This document shows, one piece after another, positions 33,808 through 42,754 of a stretch of DNA of 64,000 bases (position 1 is its first letter; the number at the start of each line of letters is the position of its first letter). This DNA is from JAMXLO01 sp036265005. Its GTDB lineage: Bacteria; Pseudomonadota; Alphaproteobacteria; Acetobacterales; Acetobacteraceae. The DNA lies in NCBI GenBank assembly GCA_036265005.1, contig DATAPW010000030.1:5753-69752 (forward strand), in the 5' to 3' direction. Position numbers and translations under genes: made by a program. Under the pieces are notes generated by a model, which saw only the letters and a program-made list of their open reading frames with translations, made no database searches and was not told where the DNA came from.

Positions 33808-34674
33808 CTATTTGTGCGCCAGGAATTGCAGCAGCGCCGCATTGAACAGCGCCGGATCCTGCAGGAACGCGAAATGGCTGACGGCTGGCAGTATCAGCTC
33901 GCCTGCCCCGGGAATCAGCGACGCCATGTAATCGGTGTTCTCGCGCCTGATCGCCTCATCGTGGTCGGCATCGACGATCCAGGTCGGCACCTTGATGCCG
34001 CGCAACTCCGTTTCGGTAAAGTGCGGTTCGCTCGCCCACATCATGCTGATGGTGTCGAGGAACGCCTTGAACTGCGTCGGTGTCGGCGACAGCTTTTGGT
34101 ATTTATGCGCGGCGCGATCGATATACGCGGTGAACACCGGGCTCTTGTCAACGTCCTTCACACCGGACGGATCCGAGTTCGCCGCGAAGGCGAACAACCT
34201 GCTGAGTCGCTCCGGGTGATGAATGGCAATGTCGAGGCCGATGATCGCGCCGTCGCTCCAGCCCACCAGCGCAGCCTTGCGCACCTGCAACGTATCCATC
34301 AGCGCGAGCACATCCGACGCCATCGCATCATAGCCGATCGGCGCAGCGGTCCGCGTGCTGCGGCCGTGGCCGCGGCTGTCCAGCACGATGACCTGATAGC
34401 GCCTGGCGAGCACGGGGATCTGCAGCCCCCAATAGTCCGAATTTGCCAGGCCGCCATGCACCAGGATCACCGGATCGCCGTGGCCATAGACCGCGTACCA
34501 CAACCAAATGCCGTTGACCGGCGCGGTGCCGCTGAGTTCCGGCGTCGGTAGCTCCGGCGTCGGAGGCAAATGCTCCCACGGGTATTGCTGCGCATCCGCC
34601 GGCCGGAACCAGACGACGGCAAGCAGGGTGAACAGGGCAAACTCGAGGCGGCGCGATCGTGGCCGGTCTAGCAG
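33808..34674 (-). CDS. Exported alpha/beta hydrolase with CTG start
   Basis: A 288-residue serine hydrolase. The catalytic domain has VILVHGGLANSDYW (oxyanion loop), GWSDGAIIG (nucleophile Ser in GxSxG), DADHDEAI (Asp) and PAVSHFAFL (His). The frame is open upstream of the first TTG (34569) and codes for an excellent signal peptide: LDRPRSRRLEFALFTLLAVV then WFRPADA-QQ. The only stop before that is TAG at 34681-34683, and the extended part contains no ATG, GTG or TTG; CTG 34674 sits 9 bases after GGGAG. So a CTG start and export are the simplest reading, though a start-region sequence error could do the same. Ester or amide substrates are unknown; it is not clearly cotranscribed with the hydantoinase group. 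Confidence 0.8.
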   Translation of the reverse strand: MLDRPRSRRLEFALFTLLAVVWFRPADAQQYPWEHLPPTPELPTPELSGTAPVNGIWLWYAVYGHGDPVILVHGGLANSDYWGLQIPVLARRYQVIVLDSRGHGRSTRTAAPIGYDAMASDVLALMDTLQVRKAALVGWSDGAIIGLDIAIHHPERLSRLFAFAANSDPSGVKDVDKSPVFTAYIDRAAHKYQKLSPTPTQFKAFLDTISMMWASEPHFTETELRGIKVPTWIVDADHDEAIRRENTDYMASLIPGAGELILPAVSHFAFLQDPALFNAALLQFLAHK

Positions 34675-34816
34675 TTCATTCTACTCCCTCACCCCTTCCG
34701 GTGCGCTGATATACCCCTTGGACAGCGCCTTCAAATCCTGGCAGCCAACCCCATCATTAGGCTGAGCGGCGGGGCGGTCATCCCCGGCCCGCAATGTACT
34801 GGAGCAGATTGAGGTG

Positions 34817-35038
34817 ATGGCACACCGATACCAGATTTTCTGCGCATCCGTGTTCCTGCTTGCGGGATGTGGGGCAAACGCCGAGGTCACCGCCGACCAG
34901 GGCAGCGGGGTCCGCGGCTATCTGTATCATGACGCCAACCACTCCAATCAGGTGGTCAGTCCTTCGCCCCAGGCCATTTACAACGGGACCCACGGCACGT
35001 GGCTGTGGCCACCGGCAGAAAACGACCGGCCTGGCTAA
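34817..35038 (+). CDS. Small lipoprotein of unknown function
   Basis: 73 residues. MAHRYQIFCASVFLLAGCGANAE is a lipoprotein signal with lipobox LAGC (Cys near residue 18). The mature part is hydrophilic with a Gly/Tyr/His-rich middle (RGYLYHDANHSNQ) and ends in YNGTHGTWLWPPAENDRPG. No family recognised. GTG at 34814 is an in-frame alternative start that is better spaced from GGAG (34801-34804). The next gene also encodes a tiny lipoprotein and starts 18 bases after this stop, so the two probably form a unit. Confidence 0.65.
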   Translation: MAHRYQIFCASVFLLAGCGANAEVTADQGSGVRGYLYHDANHSNQVVSPSPQAIYNGTHGTWLWPPAENDRPG

Positions 35039-35056
35039 CCGCCGTTGCGCCTTGGC

Positions 35057-35215
35057 ATGATCCGAAGGTTCCGGGCGCTCTGCGCCGTCATCATCGTGCT
35101 TGCGGGGTGCACCGCAGATCCCCGCGCGCCGGTCGTCCAGAGCAACGAGGTGAGCAGTTATTGGTTCAAGGACCAGGACCCGGCGAGATCTGCGGAACCT
35201 TCGTTGCCGCAGTAG
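35057..35215 (+). CDS. Very small lipoprotein of unknown function
   Basis: 52 residues, ATG at 35057 and TAG at 35213-35215. MIRRFRALCAVIIVLAGCTA is a clear lipoprotein signal with lipobox LAGC (Cys at 18). The mature part is only about 35 residues, hydrophilic, with VQSNEVSSYWFKDQDPARSAEP. Its small size resembles lysis or entericidin-type lipoproteins but the mature part does not match them as far as I can see. Probably cotranscribed with the preceding lipoprotein. I place it by the signal sequence; there is no strong ribosome binding site besides AAGG inside the gene and GGCATG at the start. Confidence 0.6.
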   Translation: MIRRFRALCAVIIVLAGCTADPRAPVVQSNEVSSYWFKDQDPARSAEPSLPQ

Positions 35216-35229
35216 GGTCGGCAGCGCAG

Positions 35230-35257
35230 AATTGGCCTAACCAATTGATTTAATTGG
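35230..35257. promoter_or_regulatory. AT-rich operator-like site with three half-sites
   Basis: AATTGG-cctaa-CCAATT-gattt-AATTGG: three 6-bp half-sites, alternately oriented, each separated by 5 bases, so both the left (35230-35246) and right (35241-35257) pairs are inverted repeats. It lies 15 bases after the second small lipoprotein and 257 bases before the large regulator, in the only AT-rich patch nearby. The inverted TTGG...CCAA pattern is like operators of GntR/FadR- or LysR-type regulators; which protein binds is unknown. Confidence 0.55.
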
Positions 35258-35513
35258 TGGACGCATACCAGCGAAGCCGCGCCAGCGGGATCGGGAGATC
35301 GTCACGCGCCACGCTGGGGAACCTTCGTTCGGGGCGGGGTCCAGATCGGCTGCTGATCGGGACCTCTGTTCGGCAATTTCCAAAGCTATTTCAGCAAGTT
35401 GTCCGAGCTCCCGGCCGGATCCCACTCCGGCGCCGATTCGCAGGTTGACGCTACGCGGGGCGGATGCTCCATTTCCTGACAAGCTGATCTAACCCCCGTC
35501 GCAGGCCGATGGC

Positions 35514-38378
35514 ATGCCCTCCGACGATATTCGACCCGTCTACGCCTCGGGCGAGTGCGAGATTGATCTCGCTCGTCGCGAGCTTCGCGTCCTTGGTGCC
35601 CCCGTCCCGGTCGGTGGGCGCGCTTTTGAGATCATCGAAGTGCTGGCCCAATCGGCAGGGGAACTCGTCACCAAAGACGAGTTGATGGATCGCATTTGGC
35701 CAGGTGCGATCGTCATGGAAAATACGCTTCAGGTTCATACGGCCGCAGTCCGCAAGGCGCTTGGTCCGTATCGGAATTTGCTGAAAACCGAGTCGCGCCG
35801 CGGCTATCGCCTGCTCGGCGACTGGGCCGTCCGGCGCCACGACGCGGCAAGACCTCCAATCGGTCTCCAGCGGATGCGTATCGGCGGCGGGTCACCCGCA
35901 ACCAACTTTCCTGCGCCCGTCACGCACCTCATTGGCCGTTCGGCGGCGGTGGCGCGATTACAGGACCTCATCTCCGCCTATCGGGTGGTGACGCTGACAG
36001 GACCTGGCGGCATCGGTAAATCCAGCCTTGCACTGAAAGTTGCTCGCGGCGCCGTCAATCAGTTCACCGACGGCGGCTGGTTGGTCGAGCTGGCATCGTT
36101 GACCGATCCAGGCCTCGTTCCGTCCACGGTCGCCCACGTGCTTGGGCTGGCGCTGGGCGGCGGAGAGGTATCTGCCGAGGCTGTTGCGAGAGCCATCGGC
36201 AGGCAGCATCAGCTGCTGGTTCTCGACAATTGCGAGCACGTCATCGAGGCCGTCGCACACCTCGCGGAGACATTCGTGCGCCTGTGCCCGCACACGACAA
36301 TTCTCGCAACCAGCCGCGAAGTGCTCCGGATCGAGGGCGAGCACGTCTACCGCGTGCCACCGCTCGATGTGCCGGCGGACGGCCAGGACGAACCGGACAG
36401 TATTCTAGGCCACGGCGCGGTGGAACTTTTTGTTACCAGGGCAAGAGCGCTGGGTTCGGGGCCGCCCAATGAGGATGATCTGTTGGCAATTGCGGCGATC
36501 TGCCGGCATCTCGACGGCATACCGCTTGCCGTCGAATTCGCCGCGGCTCGCGCTGCCATCCTGGGCATCCAACTGGTTGCAAACGGCCTAGGCGATCGCT
36601 TCGCACTGTTGACCAGCGGGCGTCGCACCGCGCTCGCCCGGCACCGGACGCTGCGCGCCACGCTCGACTGGAGCTATCAGCTATTGCCCCCGGAAGAGCA
36701 GCGACTGCTGCGCCACCTGGCTGTGTTTCCGGCCGGGTTCACGCTCGGGGCTGCCGAAGCCGTAGGGACCGCCGCCGGTATCGCAGCACCGGTTGTGGTG
36801 GGGATCTCGAGCCTCACCGCCAAGTCTCTGCTTGATCGCGATGGTTCGGCGGCCATCACGCGATGGCGATTGCTCGAAACGACACGCGCCTACGCTTTGG
36901 AAGAATTGACCGCGAAAAATGAGCATCCGGCGGCAGCACGGCGCCACGCAGAGTACTTTCGTGACCTGATCGCCCCGGTAGCGACCAGCTCGATGCGGCT
37001 GAACGCTGACCAGGTCGCCCACTACAGCCGCGAACTCGACAACGTTCGTGCCGCTCTCGACTGGGCGTTCTCGCCGGACGGCGATCATGATCTTGGAGTG
37101 GCTCTCACCGTCGCCATTGTGCCGCTGCTAATTCAGCTATCGTTGCTGAGCGAATGCCGTGAACGAACCGAGCGTGCATTAGGCATCCTGGAAAGCAATC
37201 CAGCGACGGCGGCGACGCGGATGCGGCTTTCCGCCGCGCTTGGCTGGTCGCTGATGTACGGCGTCGGCCGCGCGCGGGAGACCGCGACGGCATGGGCCAG
37301 GACGCTTGAACTGGCGGAAATGCTGGACGACGCAGAATTTCGGCGGCATGCATTGTGGGGTCTGTGCATCGATCAGTTCAACACCGGCAATGTTCGCACC
37401 GCGCTGTCATATGCTGAACGATTCGCCAGCCTCGTCAATGAATCCAGCAGTGCGATCGAACGGATGATGGCCGATCGTATCCTTGCCACGTCGCTGCATT
37501 ATCTTGGCGATCAGATGCGCGCGCGTCACCACATCGATCGCGCGCTGACACACGATGCGTGGCAGCCGCCGGAATCGCGTACGGTAAGCGCTGGCTTTGA
37601 CCTTCTGGTGTCGACGCACTACTTCCAGGTGCGGATCCTGTGGCTGCAAGGCTTCGCCGAGAGGGCCGCTCGCGTGGTTGCACTGAATGTCGAAGAAGGT
37701 CAGGCGCTCCGGCAGGCTTTGTCCTTTTGCAGCGTACTGGGCCAGTCGGCATGCCCGATCACCTTGCTGTCCGGCGATCTCGACGAAGCCGAGCGATACG
37801 GCGTGATGTTACTTGAGCATACCGAGCAGCATCCGATACGGCTTTGGAACATCTGGGCCCGGTGCTTCAATGGTCTGGTCATCGCGCGCCGCGGCGATGT
37901 CGAAAGAGGCGTGCGGGCATTGCGCGAGGGGCTGGAGCTGGCCGGCGAAGCCCAGCTCTTGCCTCGGTTCCTGCTGCTGCGTGGCGAGTATGCGCGACAT
38001 CTCGGCGACGCCGGCGCGGTGGTCGAGGCGATCGAACTCGTCGACGGCATGCTGGCAGCCTGCGAAGCGCGAGACGAAGGCTGGTATGTGGCCGAGCTTC
38101 TGCGCATCAAGGCGGAGCTGCTGATGAAGCGTGGCAGCCGGAGCGCGGACGCCGATGCCGAAGCGCTGCTGCTTCGCTCAGTCGGCGAGGCGAACCGGCA
38201 GGGTGCACTCGCCTGGGAGCTGCGAGCTGCCACCAGCCTCGGGCGCCTTTGGGGCGGCTTGGGGCATCAGGCGGAGGCCCTCACGCTGCTGGCACCCGTC
38301 TACGCGCGATTCACCGAAGGCTTCGCAACAGCAGACTTGCGGACTGCCCGGGCCATGCTCGACAGCCTGAAGTCGTAA
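35514..38378 (+). CDS. Winged-helix transcriptional regulator with STAND/NB-ARC-type ATPase and TPR-like region
   Basis: A 954-residue cytosolic protein. Residues 10-105 form an OmpR-type winged helix (GECEIDLARRELRVLG, ELVTKDELMDRIWPG, ENTLQVHTAAVRKALGP, TESRRGYRLLGD). Then a P-loop LTGPGGIGKSSLALK with Walker A GPGGIGKS (163-170), Walker B HQLLVLDNCEHV, and TSGRRTALARHRTLRATLDWSY show a STAND/AfsR-type ATPase (about 135-450). The C-terminal 450 residues are alpha-helical with TPR-like helices. Such proteins are nucleotide-gated activators that oligomerise on ligand binding. The ligand and regulon are unknown; divergent or nearby targets would be the small lipoproteins or the three-half-site sequence upstream. 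ATG 35514 has only a weak ribosome binding site. Confidence 0.88.
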   Translation: MPSDDIRPVYASGECEIDLARRELRVLGAPVPVGGRAFEIIEVLAQSAGELVTKDELMDRIWPGAIVMENTLQVHTAAVRKALGPYRNLLKTESRRGYRLLGDWAVRRHDAARPPIGLQRMRIGGGSPATNFPAPVTHLIGRSAAVARLQDLISAYRVVTLTGPGGIGKSSLALKVARGAVNQFTDGGWLVELASLTDPGLVPSTVAHVLGLALGGGEVSAEAVARAIGRQHQLLVLDNCEHVIEAVAHLAETFVRLCPHTTILATSREVLRIEGEHVYRVPPLDVPADGQDEPDSILGHGAVELFVTRARALGSGPPNEDDLLAIAAICRHLDGIPLAVEFAAARAAILGIQLVANGLGDRFALLTSGRRTALARHRTLRATLDWSYQLLPPEEQRLLRHLAVFPAGFTLGAAEAVGTAAGIAAPVVVGISSLTAKSLLDRDGSAAITRWRLLETTRAYALEELTAKNEHPAAARRHAEYFRDLIAPVATSSMRLNADQVAHYSRELDNVRAALDWAFSPDGDHDLGVALTVAIVPLLIQLSLLSECRERTERALGILESNPATAATRMRLSAALGWSLMYGVGRARETATAWARTLELAEMLDDAEFRRHALWGLCIDQFNTGNVRTALSYAERFASLVNESSSAIERMMADRILATSLHYLGDQMRARHHIDRALTHDAWQPPESRTVSAGFDLLVSTHYFQVRILWLQGFAERAARVVALNVEEGQALRQALSFCSVLGQSACPITLLSGDLDEAERYGVMLLEHTEQHPIRLWNIWARCFNGLVIARRGDVERGVRALREGLELAGEAQLLPRFLLLRGEYARHLGDAGAVVEAIELVDGMLAACEARDEGWYVAELLRIKAELLMKRGSRSADADAEALLLRSVGEANRQGALAWELRAATSLGRLWGGLGHQAEALTLLAPVYARFTEGFATADLRTARAMLDSLKS

Positions 38379-39710
38379 CGTCATCGACTGATATCGGCGC
38401 CTGATGGCGTGACCCATGCACGGCTTCCATGACAGCGCGACACCGTCCCGCAAGGTGTCAGCGCCACTTCGGCCGCGCACCAGCGCTGGTCAGCGACCCT
38501 GCCAGGCCGGACTGTAATCAGGCGCTCGCTGCTCACAAGGCGCACAACACCGCGTCGGCGGGCTGGTCCTGGTTATCCGCCTGCGCCGGATCAGCGGGGT
38601 GCGCCGCGCGGAAGCAATCGCGTGCTGCACCCAGACTGGCCGGTCCTTCCTATCCGCTTGGCACACTTCCGTTGGCGCTGGCGTCAGTCAATGTGTGCCT
38701 TACCTGTTTGCTCTCACTGTCGTCACAACGTTGTTGGAAAGGCCGTCTGCTTCGGCCATTTCACGACCAACGGCTGACGCAGACATGTCCATGGTTGCCA
38801 GAACCGTGTAAATGTCAGCGACCCGATGCAGCTCGAGTTGTTCCGCTGAACAGGTCGAACGGTCCGCCCGCAAGCGGTGATCGAGAGCGAGGGCCATGAG
38901 TTCCGCCGCGCTCGTCGCCGGTTTGATCAAGACGATTGGCACACAATACCTCACAGGTCAGTCGACACCTCCTTTACCGATATGGCGCGTCGGCGGCTTT
39001 GATCTGGATCAACCGGTCGTCAATCGAAAGACCTTGAACTGGGAGTGCTCTGCATCGAGGGGAAGATATTCAGGTCGTCGCAACGTCGCGTCATGTTGAT
39101 GGACAACGTGATCACCATCCTGCGCTAACTTGATGAGGCATGGATCTGATTCAAACGCGAGCGGCAGGAGTGGGGCGAATTCCTGCTTGTTGTGCCACGA
39201 CATGGGGATGGATGCCGTTGCGCGTCCGGCACGGAGGCAACCCGCTACTGACGTGAGTGTGTTATCGCCCGAATTGGCCTGGTGCCGGCATCAAGCCACC
39301 GCCTGATGGCATCCTGCGAACCTGGGCAATGAGCCGCGGTGCGGGCCGCTACCCGTCTGCGGGCCCATGTCGCGTCTTCGGTCCCACTCTCCAACGTTCC
39401 GGGCCGCCTCGCGTCCGCCGCTTCCCAAACAGCTTGTACGGCTGCGGCGTGCCTCCGCCCGAGCGCGCAATCCTCAGCCTTATACCGAGCCCTGCTGACC
39501 GGGACTCATTCCGTCATGGTCGGTGAAGGCTGGCCATCCACGCCTTTCTGGCCTGCTGCAACGAAAGACGTGGATAGCGGGGCAAAGACCCACCATGACG
39601 GCATTGTGTCGCGGTCACTGGGAGTTGGTAATAGCTATCGGCGGCTGTAAAGCCACTGGCCACGGGGAGTTGGTGGACGCAATTTTCCGAAGAAAATCAG
39701 TCCATTGGTC
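38379..39710. other. Gene-poor stretch, 1.3 kb, with decayed sequence and one palindromic repeat
   Basis: I see no convincing gene. A short minus-strand frame at 38700-38954 (GTG start; ELMALALDHRLRADRS, ADIYTVLATMDMSASAVG) reads like protein but matches nothing known to me. A plus-strand stretch at 39094-39250 reads VITILR-stop-LDEAWI-stop-FKRERQEWGEFLLVVPRHGDG, which looks like a broken gene. A dispersed hairpin repeat lies at 39511-39601. The region ends at tRNA-Lys. The pattern is that of a degraded accessory region next to a tRNA; no integrase or direct attachment repeat is visible. Confidence 0.55.
39511..39601. repeat. Palindromic dispersed repeat, family C
   Basis: CCGTCATGGTCGG...CATCCACGCCTTTC on the left mirrors GAAAGACGTGGATAGC...CCATGACGG on the right, so the ends and middle both pair. 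The same type of element (CATGACGG, CATCCACG, CGTGGATG) is widely scattered in alphaproteobacterial genomes and its translation gives false ORFs with GHPRL and RKTW motifs. Confidence 0.75.
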
Positions 39711-39786
<76 letters not shown>

Positions 39787-39857
39787 GCCAAGACGTCCCG
39801 CCACCGGCAGGGGCCGCGCTATACCAAGGGCACGCCCGCATGGGAAGGCCTCCGTCG

Positions 39858-41567
39858 CTACACCCCCGCCAGGATGGCGTCCGCACACTTCTCCGCCGTC
39901 ATCAGCACCGGGAAGTTGGTGTTGGCGCACGGCACCACCGGGAAGATCGACGCATCGACCACCCGCAGCCCCTCCACCGCCCGCACCCGCCCGGCCGGGT
40001 CGGTCACCGCCATCGGATCGTTCTCCCTGCCCATCCGGCAGGTGCAGGAGGCATGCCACACCCCCACCGCCGCCTTGCGCACGAACGCCTCCAGTTGCTC
40101 GTCATCGCGCAGCAGGCCCTCCAGCGTGAACCCCTCCATGATCAGGTTCTTGATCAGGTAGCTGCGCAGGGCCGCCGGGCCGTCCAGCGCCTTTGCCAGC
40201 GCATCCGTCAGCCACTTGTTCTTCTTGCTCACCAATCCAACCTGGCGAACCTTGTCGCTATAGCTGGCCGGGAACGGATCGGTGGTCACCGACTGCATCG
40301 TCGGCGTCAGGTGCATTCCCCCGAAGCGCCGCACCCCGTCCATCATCCGCTCCAGGTCGCGTGGATCGGATAGCAGGTTGAAATCCACCGTCGGCTCATC
40401 GCGCCAGCTGGGCGACGCCAGCTTCACCTCGCCGGTCTCGGAGTAAGTCTTGTAGACCGTGATGATGAACGAGCCGATCTGCTCGCCCACCGCGTGCCAC
40501 GAAGTCTTGTTGGTCACCACGGTGAACATGTCGCCGGGCGGGATGCAATCCAGCTCCGAGGAGTAGCGCAGCGCCAGATAGATGTGCCGCCGCGTATAAT
40601 CGTTGACGATGCGTGCGTGCGGCTTGATGAACGCCGCCACCGCCACCGCCGGATGGTCCTGCAGGCGCTGGCCCACGCCTGGCACATTGGCCCGCACATC
40701 GATGCCCAGGTCGCGCAGATGCCCGGCCGGGCCGATGCCGGCACGCAGCAGATGCGCCGGCGAGTGGATGGCACCGGACGACAGGATCACCTCGCGGCCG
40801 CGAAACTCCGTCTCGCGCCCGGCCACCAGCGCCTTGACGCCGACGCAGCGCATGCCGTCGAACAGCAGCGTGCTCACCTGCGTGTCGGTGGAAATTGTCA
40901 GGTTCTCGCGCATGCGCGTGCCGGGATCGAGATAGCCGATCGCCGCCGAAACCCGTCGTTCATAGACATTGGAGATGGTGATCGGAAAGTAACCGTCGCG
41001 GAAGTCCGCGTTCTGGTCGATCAGGAAATCGTAGCCGGCGGCCTTGAATGTCTCACCCGCGGCCTTGGCATGTTCCGGCCACAGATCAGGGAAAATTCGC
41101 CGGACCGGAATGCGGCCTTCGTTGCCGTGCCATGGACCGTCGAAGTCCATGTCGCGCTCGACCTTCTTGAAGAACGGCAGCACGTTGTCCCAGTTCCACC
41201 CGGTCGCACCGCGTGCGTGCCACTCGTCGTAGTCGGTCGGCGCACCGCGATTGGCCAACTGGCCGTTGATAGACGAACCGCCGCCCAGCACGCGCGCCTG
41301 CTCGTAGGTGCGCAATTTCGGCCGCGGTTCATCAGGCCGGTTGTGCGGGATGACCTCGGTGGTGACCTTCAGCGCCGACCAGGTATAGGCCGGGTTCAAG
41401 TACGCCGTGCCCGGATACGAATCGAGGATCGCCGCCGGCACCTTGCCATGCGGCGTATCCTGTCCCGCCTCCAGCAGCAGCACCTTGTTGGCACTGCGCG
41501 CCGACAACCGGTTCGCCAGCACCGAACCGGCAGAGCCGCCGCCGACGATGATGTAATCGAACTGCAT
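39858..41567 (-). CDS. GMC family FAD-dependent alcohol/choline oxidoreductase
   Basis: A 569-residue flavoprotein. The Rossmann FAD motif DYIIVGGGSAGSVLANRLS is at residues 4-22, GMC signature ARVLGGGSSINGQLANRG near 90-107, second GMC signature SSGAIHSPAHLLRAGIGP near 260, and the catalytic pair is in VGVWHASCTCRMG (His) and FPVVPCANTNFPVLMTAEK (Asn). Relatives oxidise choline, glucose or other alcohols with FAD. No signal peptide, so cytosolic or membrane-associated. Starts 2 bases after the NTF2-like gene upstream on the minus strand and is the last gene of a three-gene group. A second, broken GMC gene lies at 60344-61084. Confidence 0.92.
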   Translation of the reverse strand: MQFDYIIVGGGSAGSVLANRLSARSANKVLLLEAGQDTPHGKVPAAILDSYPGTAYLNPAYTWSALKVTTEVIPHNRPDEPRPKLRTYEQARVLGGGSSINGQLANRGAPTDYDEWHARGATGWNWDNVLPFFKKVERDMDFDGPWHGNEGRIPVRRIFPDLWPEHAKAAGETFKAAGYDFLIDQNADFRDGYFPITISNVYERRVSAAIGYLDPGTRMRENLTISTDTQVSTLLFDGMRCVGVKALVAGRETEFRGREVILSSGAIHSPAHLLRAGIGPAGHLRDLGIDVRANVPGVGQRLQDHPAVAVAAFIKPHARIVNDYTRRHIYLALRYSSELDCIPPGDMFTVVTNKTSWHAVGEQIGSFIITVYKTYSETGEVKLASPSWRDEPTVDFNLLSDPRDLERMMDGVRRFGGMHLTPTMQSVTTDPFPASYSDKVRQVGLVSKKNKWLTDALAKALDGPAALRSYLIKNLIMEGFTLEGLLRDDEQLEAFVRKAAVGVWHASCTCRMGRENDPMAVTDPAGRVRAVEGLRVVDASIFPVVPCANTNFPVLMTAEKCADAILAGV

Positions 41568-41569
41568 GC

Positions 41570-41941
41570 TCAGCGCGTCTCGGTGTGGAAGGTCTTCGAT
41601 ACGATGCGCCAGCCCCCGGCTAGCTTCACGAATGTCAGGTAGTCGGTGAAGTAGAGTGGCGGGATCTGGCAGTGCACCTTCGCGAACGCGGTGGTCGGGC
41701 CGGAGCGGTCGATCTGCACCACCCAGTCATGTCGCTTCAGGTCCTGCACCTGTGGCGACTTGCGGCTGCGCACGATGTCGAACCAGTGCTCACGCGACCA
41801 GTCCGTCAGCTTGCCGTCGGTCACGCCGAACAGATGCGCGACGTCATGGAACACGCTGCCCAGCTTGTCGGTATCGCCCTCGTACATGCCATCGAAGTAG
41901 GTCTGCAGTGCCTGCTCGATCTGGTTCAGATCGGATGCCAT
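41570..41941 (-). CDS. NTF2-like protein (putative lumazine-binding/SnoaL-type)
   Basis: A 123-residue protein. MASDLNQIEQALQTYFDGMY, GSVFHDVAHLFGVTDGKL, AFAKVHCQIPPLYFTDYL, and GGWRIVSKTFHTE fit the NTF2 superfamily of small cone-shaped proteins, close to putative lumazine-binding proteins. The ligand or activity is unknown. No signal peptide. Located between the GMC oxidoreductase (2 bases) and the haloacid dehalogenase gene (27 bases), same strand, so probably cotranscribed. GGAGGAACCG lies upstream of ATG 41941. Confidence 0.82.
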   Translation of the reverse strand: MASDLNQIEQALQTYFDGMYEGDTDKLGSVFHDVAHLFGVTDGKLTDWSREHWFDIVRSRKSPQVQDLKRHDWVVQIDRSGPTTAFAKVHCQIPPLYFTDYLTFVKLAGGWRIVSKTFHTETR

Positions 41942-41968
41942 CGGTTCCTCCGGTTCGCTGTGGAATGA

Positions 41969-42682
41969 TCACACGCCCAGCTTCGTCGCCATGTCCTCGA
42001 GATCCGTTGCCACAACATCCCACTCCTGGTCGGCGGCATAATCGCGCTTCTGGTGCGGGCCATATTCCGTCGGCCGCGGGAAGAACCCGGTCATCAGGCC
42101 GCATTTCCGCGCGTTCGCCAGATCGTTGTTGTGCGCCGCGCCCAGCATCACCTGGCCCGGCTCCAGGTCCAGCAGCTTCGCCACGCCTAGGTAGGTCTCC
42201 GGATCCGGCTTGAAATGCCCGAACAGGTCGGAGCCGAACACCAGGTCCCACGGAATGCCCGAATGCTTCGCCATCTTGGTCAACAGCGCCACGTTGCCGT
42301 TGGATAGCGGCCCGATGATGAATTTCCGTTTCAGCCGGGTCAGTCCGGGCACCGCATCCGGCCATGGCTTCAGCCGATGCCAGCCCAGGTTGATGTGTCG
42401 CAGATCGTCTTCACTCAGCCCCTTGATGCCGAACTGCGCCACCAGCATGTCGAGCGACGCGCGATGCAGGTTGTCCAGCGTGGTCCACGGCTGCTCGCCC
42501 TTGCGCACCCGATCCATCGATGGGTGGTACGCCGCGCGCCAGGCATCCACCAGCGCAGTCCAGTCGGCGGCGATGCCACGCTCGCGCCCGAACCCGGTCA
42601 GTTCGGCAATCAGGCTGCCGCGCCAATCCACCACGGTGCCAAACGTATCGAACACGATCGCGACCGGTTGCTTGCCTGCCAT
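41969..42682 (-). CDS. Type II haloacid dehalogenase (HAD superfamily)
   Basis: A 237-residue HAD hydrolase. The nucleophile Asp is in AIVFDTFGTVVDW (motif I), motif II is IGPLSNGN, motif III lysine is in LFGHFKPDPETYLG and motif IV is MLGAAHNNDLANA, all as in L-2-haloacid dehalogenases. HAD dehalogenases hydrolyse 2-haloacids with inversion; the family also includes phosphatases, so the substrate is not settled. ATG 42682 has GGGAG/ACGGGAGAAACGCCA upstream. It may start the transcript containing the NTF2-like and GMC genes. Separated by 72 bases from the divergent-looking end of the YhdP-like gene, which runs the same way. Confidence 0.87.
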   Translation of the reverse strand: MAGKQPVAIVFDTFGTVVDWRGSLIAELTGFGRERGIAADWTALVDAWRAAYHPSMDRVRKGEQPWTTLDNLHRASLDMLVAQFGIKGLSEDDLRHINLGWHRLKPWPDAVPGLTRLKRKFIIGPLSNGNVALLTKMAKHSGIPWDLVFGSDLFGHFKPDPETYLGVAKLLDLEPGQVMLGAAHNNDLANARKCGLMTGFFPRPTEYGPHQKRDYAADQEWDVVATDLEDMATKLGV

Positions 42683-42754
42683 TGGCGTTTCTCCCGTTGC
42701 CTGTGACCTCCAGCCAAGCGGTGCGCGCCGCCCAGGTCAAGCCGCGTCCGCGCG

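Noticed and set aside
35237..35482. Minus-strand 81-codon frame between the small lipoproteins and the regulator
   Set aside because: Only an Arg/Ser-rich translation without a recognisable domain; may be a decayed fragment, but evidence is too thin.
38429..38899. Plus-strand 156-codon frame in the gene-poor region
   Set aside because: Low-complexity composition, no ribosome binding site, no motif; overlaps an equally weak frame on the other strand.
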